Program-made: the position numbers and the translations under genes
From: Flavobacterium sp. IMCC34852
GTDB taxonomy: Bacteria; Bacteroidota; Bacteroidia; Flavobacteriales; Flavobacteriaceae
Length of the DNA stretch: 64,000 nucleotides
Direction: 5' to 3'
Assembly (NCBI RefSeq): GCF_030643905.1
Contig: NZ_CP121446.1
Coordinates: 1,364,001-1,428,000, forward strand
Part shown: positions 43,671 through 52,474 of the stretch, piece after piece
How positions within the stretch are numbered: position 1 is the first letter of the stretch
How the letters are laid out: every line of letters starts with the position of its first letter
Notes under the pieces: generated by a model
Told to the model about the DNA's origin: nothing
The model's input: only the letters and a program-made list of their open reading frames with translations
The model's database searches: none

Positions 43671-44635
43671 TATACGATGCCTTCTTTTAAAATGTCATGC
43701 AAATGGATAACGCCTTTGTATTCACCGTTATCAACAACAACCAATTGTGTGATAGAGAAATCTTCTAATATATTCAGCGCATCACTAACCATATCGGTAG
43801 ATTTAATGGTTTTCGGATTCACAGTCATAATGTCTTTTGCTACCAAACCTGAAATGGTTTCTGTTTTATTCAACATTCTTCGGATATCACCATCGGTAAT
43901 GATACCGATGACTTTTTCCTGGTCAACGACAGCAGTGACACCGAGACGTTTTTCAGAGATTTCTACGATAACCGTTTTGATGTTGGAATCAGGCGCAACT
44001 ATCGGTTTGTGTGTGGTATCGAGCATATCGCCCACACGCAATAATAATTTTTTTCCCAAAGCACCACCGGGATGGTATTTGGCAAAATCTTCAGCGGTGA
44101 AGTTTCTCATTTCCATCAAGCAAACCGCCAAAGCATCTCCCATTACTAATTGGGCTGTAGTACTGTTGGTTGGTGCCAGATTATTAGGGCAAGCTTCGCT
44201 TTCTACATACGTATTCAAAACATAATCGGCCTCTTTGCCTAAAAACGAAGTAGTGTTTCCGGTAATAGCGACCAATTTGTTGCCAAATCGTTTTAATAAC
44301 GGCACCAAAACTTTAATCTCCGGACTGTTGCCGCTCTTGGAAATGCAAATCACCACATCGCCGGGTTGTACCATACCCAAATCGCCGTGAATGGCTTCGG
44401 AAGCGTGAAGGAATAGTGATGGCGTTCCGGTAGAATTTAGTGTGGCTACAATTTTTTGGGCAATGATGGCACTTTTGCCAATTCCTGTCACTACTAATCT
44501 TCCCGAAGAATTGTATATGATTTCAACTGTTTTGACAAAATCGTCATTCACAAAATCCACCAACTTTGTAATGGCTTCACTTTCTGATAATATGGTCTTT
44601 TTGGCAGAGGCTAAAATGGTTTCTTTAGGTATCAA
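43670..44635 (-). CDS. kdsD: KpsF/GutQ-family arabinose-5-phosphate isomerase
   Basis: A 321-residue protein. The N-terminal SIS domain has VVTGIGKSAIIAQKIVATLN and HASEAIHGDLGMV, and two C-terminal CBS domains follow (about 205-320, with DIMTVNPKTI between them). The family converts ribulose-5-phosphate to arabinose-5-phosphate, the first committed step of Kdo synthesis for LPS core. It heads the minus-strand operon kdsD-tatC-CMD-lptB, which ties Kdo supply to LPS export. The divergent recQ gene starts 86 bases away. Confidence 0.93.
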   Translation of the reverse strand: MIPKETILASAKKTILSESEAITKLVDFVNDDFVKTVEIIYNSSGRLVVTGIGKSAIIAQKIVATLNSTGTPSLFLHASEAIHGDLGMVQPGDVVICISKSGNSPEIKVLVPLLKRFGNKLVAITGNTTSFLGKEADYVLNTYVESEACPNNLAPTNSTTAQLVMGDALAVCLMEMRNFTAEDFAKYHPGGALGKKLLLRVGDMLDTTHKPIVAPDSNIKTVIVEISEKRLGVTAVVDQEKVIGIITDGDIRRMLNKTETISGLVAKDIMTVNPKTIKSTDMVSDALNILEDFSITQLVVVDNGEYKGVIHLHDILKEGIV

Positions 44636-44683
44636 AATTGAAATAAGATAAAATTTGTATGTATAAAAGAAAGTCGTATCTTT

Positions 44684-44691
44684 ATGTTTGC
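44684..44691 (+). promoter_or_regulatory. Promoter -7 element for recQ
   Basis: TATGTTTG matches TAnnTTTG exactly and lies 30 bases before the recQ ATG. A TTTG at 44655-44658 is a possible -33 element but sits 25 bases away, slightly beyond the usual 17-23. Confidence 0.5.
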
Positions 44692-44721
44692 AAATTTATG
44701 TAAAAATACGATTAACACAGA

Positions 44722-46917
44722 ATGAATTTAGACGAAATTGACATCCACAAAGAATTAAAAAAGTATTTTGGTTTCAGCCAATTTAAAGGATTACAGGAAC
44801 AAGTCATAAAAAGTATTATTACTAAACATAATACCTTCGTTATAATGCCAACCGGTGGTGGTAAGTCTTTGTGTTACCAATTGCCGGCTTTAATTCAAAA
44901 CGGAACTGCCATAGTAGTTTCTCCATTGATTGCTTTAATGAAAAACCAAGTCGATGCCATCCGAAGCCTGTCTTCCGAGAACGGCATCGCGCATGTACTA
45001 AATTCGTCATTAACCAAAACCGAAATCAGTCAGGTTAAAAAAGATATTACCTCAGGGATTACCAAATTGCTTTATGTAGCGCCGGAATCTTTGACCAAAG
45101 AAGAATATGTTGAGTTTTTACAAAGTGTGCCGATATCTTTCGTAGCGATAGATGAAGCGCACTGTATTTCTGAATGGGGACACGATTTCAGACCCGAATA
45201 TAGAAACCTGAGACACATTATCAAACAATTGGGTGATGTACCTGTAATCGGTTTAACCGCGACGGCTACACCAAAAGTACAAGAGGACATTCTAAAGAAT
45301 CTGGATATGTCTGATGCCACGACTTTTAAAGCCTCTTTTAACCGTCCGAATTTATTTTACGAAGTACGTACCAAAACCAAAAATATCGAAGCGGATATCA
45401 TTCGTTTCATCAAACAACACAAAGGCAAATCGGGCATTATTTATTGCTTAAGCCGTAAAAAAGTTGAAGAAATTGCCGAAGTACTTCAAGTAAACGGAAT
45501 TTCAGCTGTTCCTTATCACGCCGGATTAGATGCTAAAACCCGTGCCAAACACCAAGACATGTTCCTAATGGAAGATGTAGAAGTGGTGGTGGCCACGATA
45601 GCCTTCGGAATGGGAATTGACAAACCGGATGTGCGTTTTGTAATTCACCACGACATTCCAAAATCATTGGAAAGTTATTACCAAGAAACCGGACGTGCCG
45701 GTCGAGACGGAGGAGAAGGTCATTGTTTGGCTTACTATTCGTATAAAGATGTGGAAAAATTAGAAAAATTCATGTCGGGCAAACCGGTAGCCGAACAGGA
45801 AATTGGTTTTGCGTTGTTGCAGGAAGTAGTAGCTTATGCCGAAACGTCAATGTCGAGACGCAAGTTTTTGTTGCATTATTTCGGAGAAGAATTCGATAGT
45901 GAAACCGGTGAAGGTGCTGATATGGATGACAATGTTCGCAATCCGAAGAGTAAAGTCGAAGCCAAAGACCAAGTCAAAACCTTATTGGAAGTCGTACGCG
46001 ATACCAAACATTTATACAAATCAAAAGAAATTGTATTTACCCTTATCGGCAGAGTTAATGCGACTATAAAAGCCCACAGAACCGATACCCAAACTTTCTT
46101 TGGTTGTGGTTCCGATTTTGATGAGCGCTATTGGATGGCACTGATTCGCCAAGTTTTGGTGGATGGTTTATTGACCAAAGACATCGAAACTTACGGCATT
46201 TTAAAAGTATCCGACAAAGGGCATGAGTTTATTAAAAGTCCGGTTTCGTTTATGATGTCGGAAGACCATGAATACAGCGAAAGCGAAGACGAAGCTATAG
46301 TAACTGCTGCCAAATCGAGCGGAACGGCTGACGAAGCTTTGATGGCTATGCTGAGAGAGTTGCGTAAAAAAGTAGCCAAAAAACTCAGTGTACCACCATT
46401 TGTGGTATTTCAAGATCCATCATTAGAAGACATGGCGTTGAAATACCCGATTACAATTGATGAACTTAGCAATGTTCACGGCGTAGGGGAAGGCAAAGCC
46501 AAAAAATACGGTAAAGAGTTTGTTGAATTGATTGAGCGATATGTAGAAGACAATGATATTATTCGTCCGGATGATTTGGTCGTTAAATCGACCGGAGCCA
46601 ATTCTTCGAATAAATTATACATCATCCAAAACATCGACAGAAAACTGTCGCTGGATGACATCGCCAAGGCAAAAGGATTTACCATGGATACTTTGCTCAA
46701 AGAGATGGAGCAAATTGTTTATTCAGGCACTAAATTGAACATCAGTTATTGGATCAACGAAATCTTAGATGAGGAACAACAAGAAGAAATTCACGACTAT
46801 TTTATGGATTCTGAATCCGATAAAATTGAAGATGCACTAAAAGAATTCGACGGCGATTATGATATCGAAGAATTGCGTTTGATGCGAATTAAGTTTATTA
46901 GCGAAGTAGCAAATTAG
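44722..46917 (+). CDS. recQ: ATP-dependent DNA helicase RecQ (zinc cysteines absent)
   Basis: A 731-residue SF2 helicase. The helicase core has MPTGGGKSLCYQLPALI (Walker A), DEAHCISEWGHDFRPEY (DEAH plus the RecQ aromatic-rich loop) and QETGRAGRDG (motif VI). A RecQ-C-terminal winged helix and an HRDC domain (about 560-630) follow, with an acidic C-terminal extension. It is longer than E. coli RecQ. The RecQ zinc-binding segment is present in shape (RRKFLLHYFGEEFD at about 379-392) but carries Ser378 where the first cysteine is expected and no cysteines in the following 35 residues. It acts in recombination and replication-fork repair. Confidence 0.94.
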   Translation: MNLDEIDIHKELKKYFGFSQFKGLQEQVIKSIITKHNTFVIMPTGGGKSLCYQLPALIQNGTAIVVSPLIALMKNQVDAIRSLSSENGIAHVLNSSLTKTEISQVKKDITSGITKLLYVAPESLTKEEYVEFLQSVPISFVAIDEAHCISEWGHDFRPEYRNLRHIIKQLGDVPVIGLTATATPKVQEDILKNLDMSDATTFKASFNRPNLFYEVRTKTKNIEADIIRFIKQHKGKSGIIYCLSRKKVEEIAEVLQVNGISAVPYHAGLDAKTRAKHQDMFLMEDVEVVVATIAFGMGIDKPDVRFVIHHDIPKSLESYYQETGRAGRDGGEGHCLAYYSYKDVEKLEKFMSGKPVAEQEIGFALLQEVVAYAETSMSRRKFLLHYFGEEFDSETGEGADMDDNVRNPKSKVEAKDQVKTLLEVVRDTKHLYKSKEIVFTLIGRVNATIKAHRTDTQTFFGCGSDFDERYWMALIRQVLVDGLLTKDIETYGILKVSDKGHEFIKSPVSFMMSEDHEYSESEDEAIVTAAKSSGTADEALMAMLRELRKKVAKKLSVPPFVVFQDPSLEDMALKYPITIDELSNVHGVGEGKAKKYGKEFVELIERYVEDNDIIRPDDLVVKSTGANSSNKLYIIQNIDRKLSLDDIAKAKGFTMDTLLKEMEQIVYSGTKLNISYWINEILDEEQQEEIHDYFMDSESDKIEDALKEFDGDYDIEELRLMRIKFISEVAN

Positions 46918-46960
46918 AAGGCAGAAAGAAGATTTAAGAAGGCAGATTTTATTTAGTATA

Positions 46961-46994
46961 AAAAACGGCTACTTTCTCAAGTAGCTGTTTTTTA
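46961..46994. terminator. Hairpin terminator between recQ and the orphan lipoprotein gene (copy 1)
   Basis: AAAAACGGCTACTT, loop TCTC, then AAGTAGCTGTTTTTT. The stem is fully paired on the plus strand with one G-U wobble, while the minus-strand RNA has one C-A mismatch. A T-tract follows on the plus strand. It sits between the convergent recQ and lipoprotein genes. A near-identical copy lies 599 bases downstream. Confidence 0.85.
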
Positions 46995-47024
46995 TTGCAT
47001 TGAAGTTTGTTTTTATCTTTTAAT
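46961..47024. repeat. 64-bp direct repeat, copy 1
   Basis: This segment holds the hairpin terminator plus the last three sense codons and stop of the lipoprotein gene (IKR and TAA). It matches 47560-47623 at 62 of 64 positions, with differences only at 46986 (T versus C) and 47010 (T versus G). Confidence 0.9.
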
Positions 47025-47447
47025 TTCAATTTTCCAATTTAATCTTTTTAAATCATCTACACTTAAATTAAGTTTTTTGAATTCTTTTTCGCCGAATTTT
47101 ATTTCATGCCAATTGTATTTTTTTAATGTATCGGCCTCAAAAATAAATAATTTCAAACGACCATTGAAATTATGATTAATTAGGTCTTCCCAACTAGAGA
47201 TAGCAGGAAACTTATTTTCACCATAAGGTTTAATAAAATTATCACTGTCTAACCATAAAGTATCTTTGTTTGTGACTTTTATATATTCTTCAAATGGATT
47301 TCCTCCTTCAATGGAATCAAATCTAGATATAGTAAAGAATAAAGGGCGATTCGTTTTATTAATGATTATTAATCGATTATCAATGGGATCGCAGCTGATT
47401 AAAAACAAAATACATAAAACAGAAATGATTATTTTTTTTTTCTTCAT
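47013..47447 (-). CDS. Orphan lipoprotein of unknown function
   Basis: A 144-residue protein with a lipoprotein signal peptide (MKKKKIIISVLCILFLISC; Cys19). The mature part is hydrophilic and mixed alpha/beta with many aromatic and charged residues (RLIIINKTNRPLFFTISRF, DTLWLDSDNF). I recognise no family. Its base composition looks more AT-rich than its neighbours', and its 3' end, together with the terminator, is a copy of the 3' end of the next gene, so it may be a recent insertion. No neighbour suggests a partner. Confidence 0.72.
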   Translation of the reverse strand: MKKKKIIISVLCILFLISCDPIDNRLIIINKTNRPLFFTISRFDSIEGGNPFEEYIKVTNKDTLWLDSDNFIKPYGENKFPAISSWEDLINHNFNGRLKLFIFEADTLKKYNWHEIKFGEKEFKKLNLSVDDLKRLNWKIEIKR

Positions 47448-47485
47448 TTTTATTTATCGTTTAATTATTTTATCTCCATATAATA

Positions 47486-47493
47486 CAAATCTA
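47486..47493 (-). promoter_or_regulatory. Possible -7 element for the orphan lipoprotein gene
   Basis: Read on the minus strand this is TAGATTTG, a TAnnTTTG match 38 bases before the ATG. The nearest TTG upstream is about 29 bases away, too far for the usual spacing, so the call is weak. Confidence 0.35.
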
Positions 47494-47559
47494 ATGAAAT
47501 AGTTTTGAAAATAATTTCTAATCAAGCGCTATTCAATTCCAATAAAAAATCAAATAAAC

Positions 47560-47593
47560 AAAAACGGCTACTTTCTCAAGTAGCCGTTTTTTA
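47560..47593 (-). terminator. Hairpin terminator after the T9SS-secreted protein gene (copy 2)
   Basis: AAAAACGGCTACTT, loop TCTC and AAGTAGCCGTTTTTT form a perfect 14-base stem with A- and T-tracts on both sides. It lies 19 bases beyond the stop of the minus-strand giant gene and upstream of the orphan lipoprotein gene on the same strand, so it should separate their transcripts. Confidence 0.85.
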
Positions 47594-47623
47594 TTGCATT
47601 GAAGTTTGGTTTTATCTTTTAAT
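47560..47623. repeat. 64-bp direct repeat, copy 2
   Basis: The second copy of the terminator-containing repeat, ending in the last three codons and stop of the 1464-residue T9SS protein gene (also IKR plus TAA). The hairpin arms are perfectly complementary in this copy. Confidence 0.9.
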
Positions 47624-50600
47624 CACCCGAAGGGTTTTTGCTTTGCCTTCTTGGGTTATTGATACATTGTAAATGCCCGAAGGATAGCCGTTACCGATTT
47701 CCAATTGAGATAAATCATTGTAACCAACCGTTTGATTTTCGATTAATCTGCCAATCATATCATACACTTTAATGACCACATCAGCTGTATTATTGGTTTG
47801 AATGTCTAATTTAAAAGTTTGGCTGTAAGGGTTCGGATAAGCCACCACTCTGGATAATGATGAATTAGGAGCTGTTCCTAAACCACAATCATCAGCGGTT
47901 TGTACGGTAGCAACCACCGCAACTCTTGCGGAAGAACATACTTCTGTAATATCCCAATTGAAGAAATAGTAATAGCTGTAAGTATCTACAAAACCATTAT
48001 TAATCCCACCGATGATAGAAACTGCTCCGTTGGTAACCGGAAACGGACTCGGAAACGGACTCACATAAGCCAAGGCATTGTCATATGTTGCTCCATCTGT
48101 AATTTCAAGGGAATAGTTGTCGCCAGCAGATAATGTATAATTAAGCGTAACAGTTTGTGCCACTGTCGTTGGAGACCAATCAGAGAATGTATTTGGTGTA
48201 AAAGTTACTTCAGTTGTACCGGGAACTTGAATGCCGTTTTGTAATACTTTGATGGTTATCGGTAATGGACCTGAACCACCGGGATTTTGTTGTGGATATA
48301 CTTTAACCGAGTTTAAAATAATTGAGTTAGAAAGGTTAAAGGCCAAACCTCTATTGGTGCTTCCTGAACTATATCCGTCTAAAGTATAGACCAATCCTGC
48401 AGTGCCCGCTATAGTTGTTTCGGTACCCGCATAGTACGTTGTAGTTGTGGTAATAGCCGGAGTTGTAAAAGAGTTTCCTGTAGCCAAAGCAGATCCGCCA
48501 ACTTGTGTCGCATACCATTTAACATCGCCCGAAACTGAAGTTGCTGAAAGCACAGCAGTATCTGCTGGTTGACAAATCGTTGCCGGTGTTGTTGAAGTTA
48601 TGGTGTTGTTTAGCGTTATTTGGATTGGTGTTGAAGCCACAGTAGTTGTGCTAAACGAGCAAGTTACATTACAACGATAATAAGTATTTTCAAACGGAGC
48701 CACTGAAGCTGTAGTAGCAGTCGCCATGTTGATATCGGTATAGTCAGTACCATTAGTAGAGCTTTGCCATTGGTAAGAGATTCCTTCGCCAACTACCACG
48801 TTTTGTAAACTTAGGTTAACCGATTTTCCTCCACAAATATTGGTTTCAGAAGCTAAAGTATTACCCGGATTTATCGTTGTACATTCCGATTGTCTCGCAG
48901 TTGAAAAATAACCATTAAAATCAGCAAAAGGAAGTGGAGCACTGGTTGAGGTTAACATATTTGGTGTTCCGGCTTCAAAAGTGGCAGTAATACCAAAATC
49001 ATTATCATAAATTCCGGCTGCAGTAGGTGCTTGAACAATGATACTGCTTTCAATCGCGTTAGCATCCGCTACTTTGATATTGAACTCTGTAACATCACCT
49101 GCAGTTTTAGATACTTCCCAACGGTTTTGGCTTAAATACGCTATATTGGATGATGGTATTCCTGAGTTGGTTTCAAAGGCTTCTGCTTTGATTTTGGCTC
49201 CCGGGCTTCCAAATCCACCTGCCGGAGTAGTAACAGCTACCCAGATTGGCGCATAAGTTGATTTTCCGACAGGGAAAAAGAATTTGTCTATAAATCCGGA
49301 ACCATTGGTTAGGTCGATTGCATTTTGACCACCACCAATATCTTTGGCAAAAGGGCCATCAATATAACATGTTTCACCAAAATTACCTGTTAGAGAGGCT
49401 GTGTATGACATTGCCGGTGTTCCAACAGTTAGAACACTAGTTGCTGATGTATGGATTATTCCTGCAGTCATTGTTAAGGAAGAAACAACATTAAAAGGAA
49501 CCATGAAAGTTACCCCTTCAACGCTGGTATTGTTAACCCTAAGTTGAGAAACAGAGCCGGTATTGGAAGGTGTATTAAGAATTGTGTCTACTTGAGCATT
49601 AAAAGTACCTGTTCCGGAGATGGTTTGTGCCTTATCAGTAGCCACTGAATTTCCATCGATGTAATTTCCAAAATAAGTGTTGTTGTATAAATTTAAGGCT
49701 CCGTTATTGATAATATTTCCGCCAAAATAAGTATCAACGCCTTGTCCTTTTACTTTCCCTTGTATAATGGTAAAATCATTTTGGACATTCATTATACTAG
49801 TACCACTAGGGTTGCTTGAATCTAGATTTACGAAGCGATTAGTGGCGTCAGGAGCATTAACAATCAAGTTATTTACGGAAATTGTCCCTTCGGCAGCTCT
49901 GAAACTACAATTGAATCCACTGGTCGTTACGGTGCCTTTTTCGGTGGATATTCCGTCACCTATTTGTAAAGTATGATTGGCTCCGGCAGCATAATTGTTG
50001 GCTGAGTCATACACAAAGGCGGAAGGAGAAGAAATGACGTTGTAAAACGATAAATTCAAAGGTAAACTTAAACCGGTCTCCGGTAAACTCGGATTGGTAT
50101 TGATAGAACCATCAAAGTTAACACTAGCAACTACAGTCCCGGCAGGAACTCCGGTTCCAACCACTATTTGTCCCACAGCTACACCATCAACGGCGTCTAA
50201 GAAAATATTCGTCGGAAACCAACAAAACCATCCTGTACAAGCAACAATAGATGTCACTGTATGAGTTGTGGCTAAAGCGGTATTCGCTACAGGTGGATCA
50301 ATAAGGGTTATTTTTCCTGCGGATAAATTTAAAGTACTATTGCCAATTTTGAAAAGGGTTTGATCTGTACTGGTTGCAGCTGCTCCATTGTGATTACCGT
50401 CAACTATGATTTCACCACCTGTTTGATTAAAAGTACTTCCATTGGCATGTAAAACATTACCGTTAACCGTAAGTGTACCCGAATTAATATTGTAGGTTCC
50501 ACCATTGTAAAAAGTAGCGTTGTTATTGGTACAACCAATCGTTAAAGTAGAGGAATCACTAGTTAATGTTGCGCCCGCTAAAATATTAATACCTCCAACA

Positions 50601-52006
50601 GATAAAGGCGAATTTGCTGTTATAGTATGTCCTGAAAGTATAGTAACGGTGTTGCCACAAGTTGGAATGCTATTGCTGCTCCATGTAGTAATATCGTTCC
50701 AATTACCCGATTGAACCGAAGTAATCGGTGTATCAAGAGCAGCGTTATAACCAACTTGAAAAGTATTGTTCAAGTCACTGTCAGATAAACCAACTCTGGC
50801 TGCAAATGGTGTAATGGTTCCGTTTTGATGGTTACCGACAGTAGTACCGTCAGCTTTGATTATTCTTGAATTTCCATTCATAATCAGATATGCATCTTGG
50901 GCTGAAAAAGCCAATGTATGATTTCCGATAGGAAAAGCATAATTAGCATCTTTGCTTACAATCCAAGCACTTTCATAGATATTGGTTACAGTATATCCGC
51001 CATCGGCAATCGAAAATCCGGAGGCAACTGTAGAATCATCATAGTAACTTACAGTAAGTTCTCCTGATACAGCAGAAGAAATATTGTCTACAGGTCTTGT
51101 AATAAAGGCAGCTCTACTTTTTCCATTAGCATTAATAAATGGAAATATAGCGTTACTATTGTAGTAATCAACACCTGAGGATATAGGTGCAAAAGTATCA
51201 TAAGCACTGTACCATCTTCCTACGGTTCCGGTTAAAAATCCGCTGCCGGTGGCACAATTTGTGTTGGCTGATCCGTAGTTTCCAATAGTCATTTTGTTAG
51301 TGCCTAAATCAACTCTGGCATTTACCATACTTAAAACACTTCTGATTTTGATGTTGTTAAAACCCCATATAATATTAGGAGTAGCCGTGCTGGTATTGTT
51401 GATTAGCAATTGATTGATAACTGCTCCATTATTTGAATTGTCTGTTAGATATAATGTTCCTCCAAAAGTACCCAATCCACTTATGGTTTGTACTGTGGAA
51501 CCATTGAGGTTTAAAGCACCTTCCGGGGTGTAACTTGAACCAATAGATAAATCGATTCTCCCGTTATTAGTAATGTTTCCGGCTACGTTAAGCTGAATCG
51601 CTTTGTCATAACCCCAACCTCCGGCATCATAATAGTAAATACCGTCAATCAAACCGCCAGAGTTTACGATTAAATTTCCGGTTACAGTAAAATCAGGTGA
51701 GTCATTACTTCCTTCTAGAGTACCACTAATTGTTGCGTTAGTAATGGTAATCAAATCATTCAAAAGTACGGTTGTTCCTGCAGCAATGATTATATGGTCA
51801 GTTGGAGTAGGTGCAGTGGCTGTTCCCCAAGTATCAGGATCAGTAAAGTTTCCTGATTGAACCGAGGTGAAAGTAGTTTGTGCTTGAAGGTTTGTCCCAA
51901 CAAGCAAAAAAGTCACTACTGCGAAAATTCCATTCAGAAATTGTTTTTTTTCTTTGGAGAATTTCGCCTGACTTGAAACGTTTTTGGTAAGGTAATTTAT
52001 TGACAT
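47612..52006 (-). CDS. Very large T9SS-secreted surface protein with Ig-like domain
   Basis: A 1464-residue secreted protein. A signal peptide with a long basic n-region ends near residue 43 (TNLQAQ). The body is rich in Gly, Ser, Thr and Asn, with repeated short beta strands suggesting a right-handed beta-helix. Two similar modules begin TSVQSGNFTDPDTW (about 46) and TSVQSGNWNDITTW (about 434) and resemble G8-type domains. An Ig-like region with paired cysteines is near 1090-1170. The last ~80 residues form a T9SS type A sorting domain (AYPNPYSQTFKLDI through GIYNVSI to the basic RVIKR end). This implies export through the type IX system and attachment to the surface or release. Confidence 0.9.
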   Translation of the reverse strand: MSINYLTKNVSSQAKFSKEKKQFLNGIFAVVTFLLVGTNLQAQTTFTSVQSGNFTDPDTWGTATAPTPTDHIIIAAGTTVLLNDLITITNATISGTLEGSNDSPDFTVTGNLIVNSGGLIDGIYYYDAGGWGYDKAIQLNVAGNITNNGRIDLSIGSSYTPEGALNLNGSTVQTISGLGTFGGTLYLTDNSNNGAVINQLLINNTSTATPNIIWGFNNIKIRSVLSMVNARVDLGTNKMTIGNYGSANTNCATGSGFLTGTVGRWYSAYDTFAPISSGVDYYNSNAIFPFINANGKSRAAFITRPVDNISSAVSGELTVSYYDDSTVASGFSIADGGYTVTNIYESAWIVSKDANYAFPIGNHTLAFSAQDAYLIMNGNSRIIKADGTTVGNHQNGTITPFAARVGLSDSDLNNTFQVGYNAALDTPITSVQSGNWNDITTWSSNSIPTCGNTVTILSGHTITANSPLSVGGINILAGATLTSDSSTLTIGCTNNNATFYNGGTYNINSGTLTVNGNVLHANGSTFNQTGGEIIVDGNHNGAAATSTDQTLFKIGNSTLNLSAGKITLIDPPVANTALATTHTVTSIVACTGWFCWFPTNIFLDAVDGVAVGQIVVGTGVPAGTVVASVNFDGSINTNPSLPETGLSLPLNLSFYNVISSPSAFVYDSANNYAAGANHTLQIGDGISTEKGTVTTSGFNCSFRAAEGTISVNNLIVNAPDATNRFVNLDSSNPSGTSIMNVQNDFTIIQGKVKGQGVDTYFGGNIINNGALNLYNNTYFGNYIDGNSVATDKAQTISGTGTFNAQVDTILNTPSNTGSVSQLRVNNTSVEGVTFMVPFNVVSSLTMTAGIIHTSATSVLTVGTPAMSYTASLTGNFGETCYIDGPFAKDIGGGQNAIDLTNGSGFIDKFFFPVGKSTYAPIWVAVTTPAGGFGSPGAKIKAEAFETNSGIPSSNIAYLSQNRWEVSKTAGDVTEFNIKVADANAIESSIIVQAPTAAGIYDNDFGITATFEAGTPNMLTSTSAPLPFADFNGYFSTARQSECTTINPGNTLASETNICGGKSVNLSLQNVVVGEGISYQWQSSTNGTDYTDINMATATTASVAPFENTYYRCNVTCSFSTTTVASTPIQITLNNTITSTTPATICQPADTAVLSATSVSGDVKWYATQVGGSALATGNSFTTPAITTTTTYYAGTETTIAGTAGLVYTLDGYSSGSTNRGLAFNLSNSIILNSVKVYPQQNPGGSGPLPITIKVLQNGIQVPGTTEVTFTPNTFSDWSPTTVAQTVTLNYTLSAGDNYSLEITDGATYDNALAYVSPFPSPFPVTNGAVSIIGGINNGFVDTYSYYYFFNWDITEVCSSARVAVVATVQTADDCGLGTAPNSSLSRVVAYPNPYSQTFKLDIQTNNTADVVIKVYDMIGRLIENQTVGYNDLSQLEIGNGYPSGIYNVSITQEGKAKTLRVIKR

Positions 52007-52031
52007 AAATTAAGAAGATTGAGTTAAACCT

Positions 52032-52039
52032 CAAATTTA
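52032..52039 (-). promoter_or_regulatory. Promoter -7 element for the T9SS-secreted protein
   Basis: On the minus strand this reads TAAATTTG, 25 bases before the ATG, with a TTTG at 52058-52055 that is 15 bases upstream. The spacing is slightly short of the usual 17-23, but both elements are exact matches. Confidence 0.5.
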
Positions 52040-52179
52040 ATTATTTAAAACTTGCAAAGTTTTTATTACACTTTCAAAATGACAGAATTTATAAAGTAGT
52101 TTCCGGTGTTTGAAATTAATTTTTTAGTTTTATACTAATGACATTTAACGCTTTAGGTTCTTTGAAGCAGGCCCGAAGG

Positions 52180-52416
52180 TTAAATGTATAATTCCCCGCG
52201 ATGAGGTTTCAAAGCATCTCGAAGTTGTATCATGTGTTCATCAGTCACCACCATAAAAGCAATGGCATGCATCTCATTTTTAATTTCAAAACCGGTAATA
52301 GTAATCGGTAATTTTTCGATGGTGATGTATTCCTTTAAATGAATTTCATGATGCTCTGCGGTCTTGGCTGAAGCCGGTCCGCGAAAGTCCCAAATGAGTT
52401 TAATTTGTCTTGACAT
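52180..52416 (-). CDS. Small conserved-type hypothetical protein
   Basis: A 78-residue soluble protein that I do not recognise as a named family. I place the start at the internal ATG (52416, MSRQIKLIWDFRG) because the frame upstream is AT-rich and crosses the divergent promoter of the next gene. It contains several His residues (AEHHEIHLKEY) and an alternating strand pattern typical of a compact alpha/beta fold. It is divergently arranged with the DUF2891 gene, 58 bases apart. No function can be proposed. Confidence 0.65.
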   Translation of the reverse strand: MSRQIKLIWDFRGPASAKTAEHHEIHLKEYITIEKLPITITGFEIKNEMHAIAFMVVTDEHMIQLRDALKPHRGELYI

Positions 52417-52429
52417 AACATTGAAATAG

Positions 52430-52459
52430 TTGGACAAAGGTAACTTTTTGCTACATTTG
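52430..52459 (+). promoter_or_regulatory. Promoter of the DUF2891 gene (TTG-N19-TACATTTG)
   Basis: TTG at 52430-52432 and TACATTTG at 52452-52459 are separated by 19 bases, an exact fit to the Flavobacterium promoter consensus. The ATG follows 15 bases after the -7 element, so the 5' leader would be very short. Confidence 0.7.
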
Positions 52460-52474
52460 AAAAACGCTTCTTTT

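Noticed and set aside
46961..47623. Possible CRISPR-like or mobile-element repeat
   Set aside because: There are only two copies, spaced 599 bases apart with a gene between them and no transposase or Cas gene. The repeat is explained by duplicated terminators.
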